Part shown: positions 34,622 to 43,846 of the stretch, one piece after another
How the letters are laid out: each line of letters opens with the position of its first letter
Numbering within the stretch: position 1 is the stretch's first letter
Source of the DNA: Halomarina oriensis
Lineage (GTDB): Archaea; Halobacteriota; Halobacteria; Halobacteriales; Haloarculaceae
Assembly: GCF_009791395.1 (NCBI RefSeq)
Contig: NZ_WSZK01000008.1
Location: 1 to 64,000, forward strand
Direction of reading: 5' to 3'
Length of the DNA: 64,000 bases
The notes under the pieces: model-generated
The model's input: the letters and a program-made list of their open reading frames with translations, nothing else
The model's database searches: none
What the model was told of the DNA's origin: nothing
Position numbers and translations under genes: made by a program

Positions 34622-35832
34622 ACCGCTACGACGCCCTCTATCGACTGTACGACGAGTTCGACGCCGACACGCTCAGGGAGTACCAGGAACTCGCCGACGT
34701 GTTCCCGGCCATCGGATCGCGGGTCGCCCTCGACCAGTGGAAGGAGGTCCGCGACGAGTTGGACCGTCGCAAGACCGCCATCCGCGACGCGTTCCCCGTC
34801 GGCGAGACGTTCGCCGCTATCGCCGCCAACGCTTCCCGGGAGGAAGCGTTCACCGCCCTCGACCTGCTCGGGAAGTACGACCGCGCGGTCAACGTCCTCG
34901 TCCTCGACGTCGACGAGACGCTCCGGTCTGCGGGGCGGACCGACAACGAGATTCCCCGCGAGACGCTCTCACTGCTGACGAAACTGCACGAGGACGGGAT
35001 GCCGCTCGTCATCTGTACGGGACAGACCCTGGAGAACGTCAAGGGGTTCATCACCCAGGGCCTCGGCAACGAACTGGTCCACTCCGAGCGCTTCTCCATC
35101 GTCTACGAGGCGGGCAACGGCGTGTTCACGCCCGGCCACGGGTCGGAGACCAAGCGGTTGCTCTACGACGACCTCGACCCGGAGGTCCGGGGGATGTTCG
35201 ACGAGATTCGGTCACGGGTCCTCCCCGAGGCCCCCGAACGGGTCCACCAGTACTGCCACCTGCAGGGCAACGAGTTCACCGTCACACTGAAACCGAACTT
35301 CCAGACCGGGAGCGACCGGGCCGTCGAGGTCATCGACGAGGCGCTGGTCTACCTGCTGGACCTGCTGGGTGACGCGCTCGACGGCGCGACGGGCGAGCAG
35401 GTGCGCGTCCACTACGCCGCCTCCGACCCGGAGATCCGTGGCATCCTCGAACGCGGTCCGGGCGTTCCCGACGCCGAGGTGCCCGACGACGTCCGGGAAC
35501 GACTCGAACGACTGGAGGTCGGCTACTACGAGGGCGACGCCGCGGAACTCGGGAGCTACGAACTCGACAAGGTCGCGGGCGTCGAGGCCGCACTCGACGT
35601 GCTCGACATCGAAGAACCGTTCTCGCTCGTGATGGGTGACTCGAAGTCCGACCTCCGGGTCATGGAGTGGGCCGCCGCCGAGGACGCGGGCATCGCGGCC
35701 GCGCCGAACCACGCCTCGGAGGTAGTCCTCGACCACGTGCTGGAGACGGACGAACTCGTCTTCGAGCGCGACGGTGCGGCGAGCATGCTCCGGATGGTCT
35801 ACGCCCTGGACCGACTCGCCGGCCTCGAGTAG
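34618..35832 (+). CDS. HAD-family phosphatase linked to TrmB
   Basis: 404-aa protein beginning at GTG. An N-terminal helical region of about 90 aa is followed by a HAD hydrolase with motif [11 protein letters not shown] (Asp97, Asp99), motif II around VICTGQT, and motif [17 protein letters not shown]. The cap type looks like the Cof/trehalose-phosphatase class (IIB). Sugar phosphate is the likely substrate given coupling to TrmB; mannosyl- or trehalose-phosphate phosphatase activity cannot be distinguished. The fused N-terminal helical extension is not seen in ordinary HAD phosphatases. Confidence 0.85.
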   Translation: MNRYDALYRLYDEFDADTLREYQELADVFPAIGSRVALDQWKEVRDELDRRKTAIRDAFPVGETFAAIAANASREEAFTALDLLGKYDRAVNVLVLDVDETLRSAGRTDNEIPRETLSLLTKLHEDGMPLVICTGQTLENVKGFITQGLGNELVHSERFSIVYEAGNGVFTPGHGSETKRLLYDDLDPEVRGMFDEIRSRVLPEAPERVHQYCHLQGNEFTVTLKPNFQTGSDRAVEVIDEALVYLLDLLGDALDGATGEQVRVHYAASDPEIRGILERGPGVPDAEVPDDVRERLERLEVGYYEGDAAELGSYELDKVAGVEAALDVLDIEEPFSLVMGDSKSDLRVMEWAAAEDAGIAAAPNHASEVVLDHVLETDELVFERDGAASMLRMVYALDRLAGLE

Positions 35833-35922
35833 CGAGCGCGAAGAGACACGTCGAGACGCGGGTCGAACTGCCGCGAGAACGAGACGGGTGGGCAGGGGCG
35901 AACCGGGTCGGTCGTCGGGGAC

Positions 35923-36249
35923 TCAGTTCGAGACCTGGAATCGGATCCGGTCGCCGTGGGCGAGTTCCTCGCTGCCGGGGACCCGCTCCCAGCCCTCGCG
36001 GGTCCGACGGAGGGCGACGGTGTCCTGTCGGAGTCGGCTACCGCTGAGGAGCGCGGGTCGAACCGGGTCGCCGTGTTTGTCGGCGAGTCGGTCGACGGCG
36101 TCGACGACGGTCGCCCCCTCCGGGAGTGCCATCTGTGCCCGTGAGACGCCCGCTCGAACCAGCGAGAGCCCCGTCAGTTCGATACCCACACCGACGGTGG
36201 TCTCGGTGGTCGTCGCCCCGGCGTCCATGCCACCTACTCTCGTACTCAT
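35923..36249 (-). CDS. Ubiquitin-like (MoaD/ThiS-fold) small protein
   Basis: 108 aa. Residues 15-108 follow a beta-grasp pattern: strand-strand (VGVGIELTGL..), helix ATVVDAVDRLADKHG, and final strand DRIRFQVSN. Unlike conjugating MoaD/SAMP proteins it lacks a C-terminal Gly-Gly, so it is probably not a modifier. The region before (MSTRVGGMDAG) may be extra; Met8 is an alternative start. Function unknown. Confidence 0.55.
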   Translation of the reverse strand: MSTRVGGMDAGATTTETTVGVGIELTGLSLVRAGVSRAQMALPEGATVVDAVDRLADKHGDPVRPALLSGSRLRQDTVALRRTREGWERVPGSEELAHGDRIRFQVSN

Positions 36250-36364
36250 AGTACCTCCTTAGACTGTATAGTGAAAAGGTTTACTCACATCCGAAAGAAC
36301 ATTGTCCGGCCGCTGGCGGCGGGTTTCGGTGGGTTTTACGCCGAGGCCGGGCGTCGGCCCAGCC

Positions 36365-37774
36365 ATGACCGACGAGTACCGAACGGAACGCGACAGTCTC
36401 GGTGAGATGCAGGTCCCGGCCGACGCCTACTGGGGTGCCCAGACCCAGCGAGCCGTCGAGAACTTCCCCATCTCGGGTATCACCTTCTCCCGGCGGTTCG
36501 TCCGCGCACTGGGCGTCGTCAAGAAGGGGGCGGCGCAGGCGAACGTCGAACTCGGTCACCTCGACGAGGAAGCGGGGATGGCCGTCGTCGAGGCCGCCGA
36601 CGAGGTCATCGCGGGCGACCACGACGACCAGTTCCCCGTCGACGTGTTCCAGACCGGTTCCGGGACGTCCTCGAACATGAACGCCAACGAGGTCATCGCC
36701 AACCGCGCCGCCGAGATTCTCGGCCACGAAATCGGCTCACGGGAGGTCCACCCGAACGACCACGTCAACTTCGGCCAGTCCTCGAACGACGTCATCCCCA
36801 CGGCGATGCACGTCTCGGCGCTCGAAGCCGTCGAGAAGGACCTGATTCCGGCGCTCGAAACGCTCCGTGACGAACTCGCCGCCAAAGAGCAGGCGTTCGA
36901 CGGTATCGTCAAGACCGGCCGCACGCACCTGCAGGACGCCACGCCCGTCCGTCTCGGGCAGGAGTTCGGCGGCTATCGCGCACAGATAGAGAAGGGTATC
37001 GAGCGCGTCCACCACACCACCGACCACCTCGCGGAACTCGCCCTCGGCGGGACGGCCGTCGGGACGGGGCTGAACACCGACCCCGAGTTCCCCGCCCTCG
37101 CCGCGGAGTACATCGCCGAGGAGACCGGCTTGCCGTTCCGCGAGGCCGACAACCACTTCGAGGCACAGGCCGCTCACGACGCCATGAGCGAGGCTCACGG
37201 CGCGTTGCGCGTCGTCGCCGGGTCGATGAACAAGATAGCCAACGACCTCCGTCTGCTCGCGTCTGGGCCGCGCAACGGCCTCGGTGAACTCGACCAGCCG
37301 GAGAACCAGCCGGGCAGTTCCATCATGCCGGGGAAGATCAACCCCGTCGTCGCCGAAGCCGTGAATCAGGTCCACAAGCAGGTCGTCGGCAACGACGCCG
37401 CCGTCAGTGCGGGCGCTGCGGAGGGCCAGATAGACCTCAACCTCTACAAGCCGGTGCTGGCGCACAACGTCCTCGAATCCACCGAGATGCTCGCCAACAG
37501 CGCCGAGACGTTCGGCGAGAAGTTCGTCGCCAAACTCGAAGCCGACCGCGAGGTCTGTGAGGAGCAGGTCGAGCGCTCGATGGCGCTGGCGACGGCTCTG
37601 AACCCGGCCATCGGCTACGACAGGGCGTCGAAGGTGGCGAAGCAGGCGCTCGCGGAGGACAAGACCGTGAAGCAGGTCGCCGTCGAAGAGGGCCACCTCA
37701 CCGAGGCGGAGGCCGACGAGGTACTCGACCCGATGGCGATGACCGAACCGGGCATCCTCGGCGACGAGGACTGA
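36365..37774 (+). CDS. fumC: Fumarate hydratase, class II
   Basis: 469-aa homotetrameric fumarase of the TCA cycle. Seen: MTDEYRTERDSLGEMQVPADA start, GSGTSSNMNANEV, TxMxxNVL-type region, and the superfamily signature GSSIMPGKINPV. Length is normal. Its own promoter is likely in the AT-rich gap (36250-36290: ACTGTATAGTGAAAAGG). No other TCA gene is adjacent. Confidence 0.95.
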   Translation: MTDEYRTERDSLGEMQVPADAYWGAQTQRAVENFPISGITFSRRFVRALGVVKKGAAQANVELGHLDEEAGMAVVEAADEVIAGDHDDQFPVDVFQTGSGTSSNMNANEVIANRAAEILGHEIGSREVHPNDHVNFGQSSNDVIPTAMHVSALEAVEKDLIPALETLRDELAAKEQAFDGIVKTGRTHLQDATPVRLGQEFGGYRAQIEKGIERVHHTTDHLAELALGGTAVGTGLNTDPEFPALAAEYIAEETGLPFREADNHFEAQAAHDAMSEAHGALRVVAGSMNKIANDLRLLASGPRNGLGELDQPENQPGSSIMPGKINPVVAEAVNQVHKQVVGNDAAVSAGAAEGQIDLNLYKPVLAHNVLESTEMLANSAETFGEKFVAKLEADREVCEEQVERSMALATALNPAIGYDRASKVAKQALAEDKTVKQVAVEEGHLTEAEADEVLDPMAMTEPGILGDED

Positions 37775-37881
37775 CCGCGCGTCGACTATCGAATCGGGGG
37801 ACGACGCTCCGTCTCGCGGTTGTGTGCTCGACCGGACGAGACCGGAACAGCGGTTATACGTCGCCACTGTTGGTGAGAGTG

Positions 37882-38346
37882 ATGGCAACCGTGACGTCTC
37901 GGTCGGACTCGTCGAGCCCCGACCTCGCGCTGGTCGACCCACGTGCACCCCGCTTCGGACAGGCATTGACGGCGACCGGGATGGTGTTGGGACTGGCTCT
38001 CGCCGAACCGCTGTTCGTCTACGCGGTCGCGCTCGCCCTCGGTGTGGCCGTCGTCTCCCGGTGGCGGGTCGACGCCTACGCGACCCTCTGGCGACGCGTC
38101 CTGATACCGGTCGTCGGTCGGCCCGACGAGCGCGAACCCGCCGCCCCACATCGCTTCGCCAGACTCGTCGGCGCGGCGACGACGACGCTCGCCAGCCTCG
38201 CCTTCCTCGCCGGGTTCTCACTGGTCGGCAGCGTCTTGGCCGCCGTCGTCGCCACGCTCGCGGGCCTCGCAGCCGTCACCGGCGTCTGTGTGGGCTGTCG
38301 ATTCTACCGGCAGGTGGCGTTCGTCCGACGGCTCGGCGTGGTCTGA
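37882..38346 (+). CDS. DUF4395 membrane protein
   Basis: 154 aa with hydrophobic segments at about 30-60 and 95-135 and a C-terminal CVGCRFYRQ (Cys-x-x-Cys) next to a basic end. DVDPRAPRFGQ-type N-terminus (LVDPRAPRFGQALTATG) is the DUF4395 hallmark. Function unknown; often near thiol-redox genes elsewhere, none here. Confidence 0.82.
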   Translation: MATVTSRSDSSSPDLALVDPRAPRFGQALTATGMVLGLALAEPLFVYAVALALGVAVVSRWRVDAYATLWRRVLIPVVGRPDEREPAAPHRFARLVGAATTTLASLAFLAGFSLVGSVLAAVVATLAGLAAVTGVCVGCRFYRQVAFVRRLGVV

Positions 38347-38422
38347 GCACGCCACCCGTTGGACGCGCGTCGAGCGACCGCGACTGGCTGGTTTTTTACC
38401 GTCCCGTCGCGGAATCCCGGAC

Positions 38423-40285
38423 ATGACGACCCCGGACTACGACTACGAGGACCTCGGCCTCGTGGCGGGGCTGGAGATTCACCAGCAACTCGACACCGCG
38501 ACGAAGCTCTTCTGTGGCTGTCCGACGACGCGCCGCGACCCCGAGGTGGCGACGCGGACGGTGACGCGCTACCTCCACCCGACGCGCTCGGAACTCGGCG
38601 AGATAGACGACGCGGCGCTCGAAGAGAGCCGCGTGGACCGCGAGTTCGAGTACCTCGCGTTCGACACCACCTGCCTCGTCGAGGAGGACGACGAACCGCC
38701 CCACCGCATCGACGACGAAGCGCTCGACGTCGTCCTCGAAATCGCCGCACTGCTCGACACGACGACCGTCGACCAGGGGCAGATCATGCGCAAACTCGTC
38801 GTCGACGGGTCGAACACCTCCGGGTTCCAGCGCTCGATGCTCGTCGCCACCGACGGCGAGATTCAGACCGACGACGGTCCCGTCGGCGTCGCCGACCTGC
38901 TGCTCGAAGAGGAGTCCGCAGGCCGCGTCGAGGAACGCGAGGACGGCGTCACCTACGCACTCGACCGACTGGGCATCCCGCTCGTCGAAATCGGAACGAA
39001 ACCCGACATCCGCTCGCCCGAGCAGGCCCAGGAGGCGGCGGCACAGATCGGGATGCTCCTGCGCTCGACCGGGCAGGTCAAACGCGGTCTCGGGACCATC
39101 CGCCAGGACGTCAACGTCTCCATCGCCGACGGCGCGCGCGTCGAACTGAAGGGCGTCCAGAGTCTCGCCGACATCGCCGACATCGTCCGCAACGAGGTCG
39201 GCCGACAGGTCGAACTCGTCGAGATCCGCGACGAACTCGCCGACCGCGACGCCAGCGTCGGCGACCCACAGGACGTGACCGACACCTTCGCGGACACCGA
39301 CAGCGGCGTCATCGCGGGTGCGGCGACGGTGATGGCCGTCCCGCTCTCCGGCTTCGACGGCCTCGTCGGTCGGGAGATTCAGCCCGACCGCCGCCTCGGG
39401 ACGGAGCTCTCAGACCACGCCAAACGCTCCGGGGCAGGCGGCATCTTCCACACCGACGAACTGCCCGCCTACGGCGTCACCGAGGCGGAGGTCGACGCCC
39501 TGCGCGACGACGTGGGGGCGAGCGACGACGACGCCGTCGCGCTGGTCGCCGCCGGCGCGTCGGTCGCGGAGAGCGCCATCGACGCCGTCGTCGCCCGCGC
39601 GGAGGCGGCCATCGAGGGCGTCCCCGAGGAGACCCGCGGCGCGAACGACGACGGCACCTCCCGGTACCTCCGGCCGCTGCCCGGCGCGGCCCGGATGTAC
39701 CCCGAGACGGACGTGCCGTCCGTCGACCTCGACCTCGGTGCGGTCGAGACGCCCGAACTGCTCACCGAGCGGGTCGAACGCTACGTCGCGGAGTACGGTC
39801 TCGACGACGGCCTCGCCGAGCAGGTCGCGTACGGCCGGCGGATGCCCGTCTTCGAGACGGCCGTCGAGCAGGGCGTCGACCCGACGCTCGCCGCCGGGAC
39901 GCTCGAATCGACGGTCACCGAACTCCGGCGTGACGACGTGCCCGTCGGGAACCTCCGGGAGGACCACTTCCTCGCCGTCTTCGACCGCGTCGAGTCCGGC
40001 GAGTTGGCGAAAGAGGGTGTCGACCCCGTCCTCCGGACGCTCGCCGAACACCCCGAGATGAGCGTCGAGGAAGCCTCCGAGGAGGCCGGCGTCGCCGGCG
40101 TCGACGAGAGCGAGGTCCGCGAGACCATCGCCGAAGTCGTCGAACGCAACGGCGACCAGGTCGAGGCGGAGGGGATGGGCGCGTTCTCCGGCCTGATGGG
40201 CGAGGCGATGGGCGCACTGCGCGGGAAGGCCGACGGCGAACTCGTCAGCAGCGTCCTCCGCGAGGAGATTCAGAAGCGCGCCTGA
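38423..40285 (+). CDS. gatE: Glutamyl-tRNA(Gln) amidotransferase subunit E
   Basis: 620-aa archaeal GatE, which binds misacylated Glu-tRNA(Gln) and, with GatD, converts it to Gln-tRNA(Gln). Seen: GLEIHQQLDTATKLFCGCPT near the N-terminus, kinase-like cradle with QIMRKLVVDGSNTSGFQR, an AspRS-like insertion (about 280-400), FHTDELPAYGV, RPLPGAARMYPETDVP and a C-terminal YqeY-like helical tail. Length normal. GatD is not in the window. Confidence 0.95.
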   Translation: MTTPDYDYEDLGLVAGLEIHQQLDTATKLFCGCPTTRRDPEVATRTVTRYLHPTRSELGEIDDAALEESRVDREFEYLAFDTTCLVEEDDEPPHRIDDEALDVVLEIAALLDTTTVDQGQIMRKLVVDGSNTSGFQRSMLVATDGEIQTDDGPVGVADLLLEEESAGRVEEREDGVTYALDRLGIPLVEIGTKPDIRSPEQAQEAAAQIGMLLRSTGQVKRGLGTIRQDVNVSIADGARVELKGVQSLADIADIVRNEVGRQVELVEIRDELADRDASVGDPQDVTDTFADTDSGVIAGAATVMAVPLSGFDGLVGREIQPDRRLGTELSDHAKRSGAGGIFHTDELPAYGVTEAEVDALRDDVGASDDDAVALVAAGASVAESAIDAVVARAEAAIEGVPEETRGANDDGTSRYLRPLPGAARMYPETDVPSVDLDLGAVETPELLTERVERYVAEYGLDDGLAEQVAYGRRMPVFETAVEQGVDPTLAAGTLESTVTELRRDDVPVGNLREDHFLAVFDRVESGELAKEGVDPVLRTLAEHPEMSVEEASEEAGVAGVDESEVRETIAEVVERNGDQVEAEGMGAFSGLMGEAMGALRGKADGELVSSVLREEIQKRA

Positions 40286-40344
40286 GCCGGGACCTGTCAC
40301 CGCCGGCAGAGGTTTCAAACGGGAGGGTCGTGTCCGCTCTTCAC

Positions 40345-40647
40345 ATGCCGCTGGAGAAACACGCCACCGTCCACGAGTCCGCCGAGGTCCACCCGACCGC
40401 CCGTATCGAGAAACACGCCACCGTCCGCGCGGACGCCGTCGTCGGTGAGAGCGTACGCATCGGCAAACACGCCACGGTCGGGGCGAACTCGACCGTCGAG
40501 TCGGGGGCGAACGTCGGTAAGCACGTCACCGTCGGCGAACGTGCGGTCGTCGGGTCGAACGCCGTCCTCGACAGACACGCGACGGTCCACCCGAACGTCC
40601 GCGTCACGGCGGGCCAGCGCGTCGGGAAACACGTCGACGTTCGCTGA
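40345..40647 (+). CDS. Minimal hexapeptide-repeat (left-handed beta-helix) protein
   Basis: 100 aa composed almost wholly of hexapeptide repeats with a strikingly uniform EKHATV/GKHVTV/DRHATV unit recurring at about 17-residue steps. Predicted to form a small left-handed beta helix, as in acyltransferase or carbonic anhydrase LbH domains, but without a catalytic domain. Start 40345 (MPLEKHATV) is preferred; a GTG at 40330 is possible. His in each turn could coordinate metal (inference). Function unknown. Confidence 0.7.
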   Translation: MPLEKHATVHESAEVHPTARIEKHATVRADAVVGESVRIGKHATVGANSTVESGANVGKHVTVGERAVVGSNAVLDRHATVHPNVRVTAGQRVGKHVDVR

Positions 40648-40687
40648 GCGAGACGGCCCCGACGCTGACACCGGCCGGTGCGGTCGG

Positions 40688-43309
40688 TCAGCGCCCGAGC
40701 AACCCCCGAAGCCGTGGGAGTCGACCCGGTGGCTCGGCGTCCATCCGCGTCCGGTGTTCGGCGCGTTCCTCGACCCGCCGCCGAGCGACCGGGAACGGCT
40801 TGTAGTCGAACGCCACGTACATCGCCAGTTGGTCCTCCAGCCGGTCGGGGACGTTCCCGCGTGCAACGCCGAGGAGTTCACCGACCGAGACGTGCCCTCC
40901 GTTCGAGGGGGCGAGCACGCCGCGCCCGCGGTCCTCGGCGGGCGAGACGACCTGGTTCCACGACCCACGGTTGACCATCGGAATCTCACAGGCGGGCAGC
41001 GCTCCCATCGGCGAGAAACCGGTGTGTCGGACGTCGCGCCGCCAGTCGCCGGGGTCGTCGCTCTCGAACTCCTCGGCGAGTCGCTCGGCGGCCGCCCGGA
41101 GTGCGGCTTCGACCATCGCGTCACGGCCACCGTCACCGGGAGACGCCCCGTCCCGGTCGTCGTCTGGCGTCTCTCCGTCCTCGGGCACGTCGAACCAGTC
41201 GTGAGCCGTCTGGCCGCGGAGCGCGGCCACGAACGCGACGTCCCGGAGGGTCCGGGCGTGGTCGCCAGCGTGGGTGTCCTCGTCCGCCTCGGGGTGGCTG
41301 TCGAGCGGCGGGTCGAAGACGAGTTCCGGCGTCAGGTCGCCGAGCACCGGTCCGAACACCCGCGCTTGCAGTTCCAGTCTGGTCTCCTCCCAGATGGCCA
41401 TCGCGGCGAAGTCGTATCGGCCGTCACCGTCTGCGCGCCGGCCGTGCCGGCGCGACCTTCCGGCGGCGCTTCGCGCCGCCCAGCCGAACCCGCCGTCGCG
41501 CGAAGGGTCGTCCGAGTCGGTCGCCCCTTCGGCCCACGAGTACCCCGACTCGTGCCAGGCGTCGAACTCCTCGGCGATGGCTCGGAGTTGTGGGTCGTCG
41601 CTCTCGCGGGCGACGTCGGCGAAGACGGGGGCGGAGTGGCGGGCGACCGGGTCGCGGGTCGCCGCCTCCTTCAGGACGACCTCGACGCTGTCCATCGACA
41701 GCGGCCCGTCCGCGAGGTGTTCCTCGACGACCGTCTCCAGCAGGTCGACGCGGTGAACCGACCCCCACTGGCCCTCCTGGTCGCCCGCTCGCCACCCCGT
41801 CGCCGGGGCGTTGTTCCACTGGCAGAAGTATCCACGTTCGGGGTCCGTGCCCGACAGGCCGAGTCCCGCACCGACACGGGTACCGTGCCAGCGGAACTCG
41901 TCGGCCGGCACCGGCAGGCGGGGGTCCACGTCGTCGGGGCGCTCCGGGACCCGACCGGTGTGGAGGTATCGCACCTCCTCGTCGTCGGCGAACAGGAAGT
42001 TGAAACTGAACGGGAACTCCGCGAGGTGGGCTTTTGCCTCCGCCGCCGAGTCCATCGCCCCGAGTTCCGCCCACGACAGCGCCGCCTCCAGTTCCTCGCC
42101 CCGCGTCGTCGTCCGCTGTGCCCACGCGACGCGCTCGGTGGGGTTCCACGCGACGACGGGCATCGTCACCCCGCCTGCCTCGACCCACGCCAACTGCTGG
42201 GTCTCCTTCCCGGCGGGACGCCGGCCGTCGGCGAGCGCACCCAGTCTGGACGGCGCGTGGGTCACCTCCTCGGTACGGAACTCGCGCCAGCGCCCCCGCC
42301 AGTAGTACCGGTCGTCGTCGGTCGGGTGGAGGCGGAGCGCGACGGTGTCGCGCATGTCGTCGTAGCCGCTCGTGACCGACCAGGCGAACTCGGGGGTGCG
42401 TCCGATGACGATGGCTGGCGTCCCGACGACGGCGATACCGGCGCAGTCGAACCCCGCGCCGTGGAGGCCCACCTCGTGGATGACCGGCGGCCGGAAGTAG
42501 CCCATCTGTGGCCCACCGAACATGAGCGGCGACCCGGTCTCGGTGTGTTCGCCCGAGACGGCGAGCGCGTTCGACCCCCACTCGAACCCGGACATCACTC
42601 CACTGGCGCGCTGGAGGCCGAACACCTCCCCCTCGCGTTCGCCCCACGGCACCGCTCCCAGTGCGGCCTCCGCGAGGTCGAACTGCTCGTCGGGCACGTC
42701 GTCGAAACCGAGCAGGTCCTCACCACCGTCGTGCGTGTCGTCGAGCGTCGCGGTGTGGTCGTCGGGGACGCGGAGCCAGTTCAGGTCGCCGTACGCCTCG
42801 TAGGCAGTTGCGCGGTCGCCGAGTGTCTCTTCGAGACGGGCGAAGCGGGCGGCGTTCCCGATTTCGTGGCCGCCGAAGACGCCGAAGACGCCGATCGTGT
42901 ACGCCAGGATGGCGACCGTGTCGACTGGCTTCCACGGTTCGGGGAGGTGACCGAGCGTGAGGAACTCCGCTGGGAGGTCCCGCATCGCCTCCGCCCGTCG
43001 CCGGTTGACGCCGGCGGCGAACCCCTCCAGATGCGCTCTGGCCTCCGGCCGAAGCCCTCGCAACTGCTGTTCGAGTTGTGCTTCGGTGTAGAGGTCACGG
43101 CGGACCTGCCGGTCGGAAGCGACCTGTCCGGGGCCGAGGACGCTCGCGCTGTCGCCGTAGCCGACGTGGCGCAACACGTCCATCTGGAACAGGTGGTCCC
43201 TGGCCTGTGCGTAGCCCTGTCCGTACCCCAGTGCGTACCTCGAGTCGGCGTAGACGTGGCTGACACCGTACTCGTCGGTCAACAGTTCGACGCCCTTCTC
43301 GTCGGTCAT
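40688..43309 (-). CDS. Penicillin acylase family N-terminal nucleophile hydrolase
   Basis: 873-aa Ntn amidohydrolase. Seen: N-terminal alpha part with YGQGYAQARDHLFQMDVLRHVGYG, autocleavage junction and nucleophile Ser246 in EWGSNALAV, and beta-chain features GGPQMGYFRPP, GFDCAGIAVVGTPAIVIGRT and AWSVTSGYDD. Large and without a clear signal peptide, so probably cytoplasmic. Substrate may be acyl-homoserine-lactone-like, penicillin-like or other N-acyl amides. Residues near 610-635 are Arg/Gly-rich and encoded by two perfect GC hairpins (41434-41480). Confidence 0.9.
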   Translation of the reverse strand: MTDEKGVELLTDEYGVSHVYADSRYALGYGQGYAQARDHLFQMDVLRHVGYGDSASVLGPGQVASDRQVRRDLYTEAQLEQQLRGLRPEARAHLEGFAAGVNRRRAEAMRDLPAEFLTLGHLPEPWKPVDTVAILAYTIGVFGVFGGHEIGNAARFARLEETLGDRATAYEAYGDLNWLRVPDDHTATLDDTHDGGEDLLGFDDVPDEQFDLAEAALGAVPWGEREGEVFGLQRASGVMSGFEWGSNALAVSGEHTETGSPLMFGGPQMGYFRPPVIHEVGLHGAGFDCAGIAVVGTPAIVIGRTPEFAWSVTSGYDDMRDTVALRLHPTDDDRYYWRGRWREFRTEEVTHAPSRLGALADGRRPAGKETQQLAWVEAGGVTMPVVAWNPTERVAWAQRTTTRGEELEAALSWAELGAMDSAAEAKAHLAEFPFSFNFLFADDEEVRYLHTGRVPERPDDVDPRLPVPADEFRWHGTRVGAGLGLSGTDPERGYFCQWNNAPATGWRAGDQEGQWGSVHRVDLLETVVEEHLADGPLSMDSVEVVLKEAATRDPVARHSAPVFADVARESDDPQLRAIAEEFDAWHESGYSWAEGATDSDDPSRDGGFGWAARSAAGRSRRHGRRADGDGRYDFAAMAIWEETRLELQARVFGPVLGDLTPELVFDPPLDSHPEADEDTHAGDHARTLRDVAFVAALRGQTAHDWFDVPEDGETPDDDRDGASPGDGGRDAMVEAALRAAAERLAEEFESDDPGDWRRDVRHTGFSPMGALPACEIPMVNRGSWNQVVSPAEDRGRGVLAPSNGGHVSVGELLGVARGNVPDRLEDQLAMYVAFDYKPFPVARRRVEERAEHRTRMDAEPPGRLPRLRGLLGR
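41434..41480. repeat. Two adjacent perfect GC-rich hairpins inside the acylase gene
   Basis: CGCGCCGGC (41434-41442), loop CGT, GCCGGCGCG (41446-41454); then GGCGGCGC (41462-41469), loop TTC, GCGCCGCC (41473-41480). Both stems are perfect. They encode an Arg/Ala/Gly-rich stretch out of character with the enzyme, in a loop region. Likely an inserted short palindromic element. Confidence 0.6.
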
Positions 43310-43396
43310 TGTTCCGGAGTGACACACTCGTGGGACAAGAAGCTATGCGCGGGGCGGCGGGAGAAGACACTTCTCTCGGCGCTCGATATCGAGTGT

Positions 43397-43582
43397 ATGG
43401 TCTCCGGTCTCGTGGACGCCGTCCTCACCCTCGGTCTGCTCGCCGCCTGTTCGCTCGCCCTCGTCGGCGTCACCTACCGGTCGCTCGACGCCGTGGGCGT
43501 CCCGAACCACTACGTTCGGTCGCTGGTGGCGACCCTGGTCGCCGTCGCCGGTGCGTTCCTGCTCCTGGACTTCCTGTTCTGA
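43397..43582 (+). CDS. Small two-helix membrane protein
   Basis: 61 aa: helices at about 4-25 and 41-60 joined by YRSLDAVGVPNHYVR. The next plus-strand frame (43655 on) encodes a close paralog with the same loop. Coding-like codons and its own stop support a gene. Family not recognised. Confidence 0.6.
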   Translation: MVSGLVDAVLTLGLLAACSLALVGVTYRSLDAVGVPNHYVRSLVATLVAVAGAFLLLDFLF

Positions 43583-43654
43583 GCGCTCGATGGCACGGTC
43601 CGCATCCGTCGACCCGTAGACGAGGTACTTGCACCGACCCACCGTGGGTTCGGT

Positions 43655-43846
43655 ATGGTCTCCGATCCCCTCGACGTCGTCCTCACGTGGGGAATCGTCG
43701 TCGCGGGGTTCGTCCTCTCCGGCGTCGTCTACCGACTCCTCGACGCGGCCGGCGTCCCGAACAACCGCGTTCGCTCGGCAGTGAGTGCGGTTCTCGCCGT
43801 TCTCGGTGGTGTCGTCGCCGTCGGGGCCGTCACCAGCGGCCTGTCG
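43655..43846 (+). CDS. Paralogous small membrane protein without its own stop
   Basis: 64 codons shown. Residues MVSDPLDVVLTWGIVVAGF then YRLLDAAGVPNNRVR align with the protein at 43397-43582, about 45 % identical by eye. Instead of stopping after the second helix, the frame continues (GLSSVVAVGM...) antisense through trmJ to 44920. Either the stop has been lost to a frame change near 43846-43855 (TCGTAG lies one base out of frame) or the gene extends into trmJ. End given is only where trmJ begins to overlap. Confidence 0.45.

Noticed and set aside
35923-36249. SAMP/MoaD-type ubiquitin-like modifier
   Set aside because: The fold pattern fits, but the C-terminus is QVSN without the Gly-Gly needed for activation and conjugation.
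38359-39933. Long Arg-rich frame inside gatE
   Set aside because: Alternative-frame shadow in high-GC DNA: extreme Arg/Pro/Gly content and no motifs, while the gatE frame is well conserved.
40445-43582. 1045-codon plus-strand frame opposite the penicillin acylase gene
   Set aside because: Antisense shadow; only its last 61 codons (from 43397) look like a gene.
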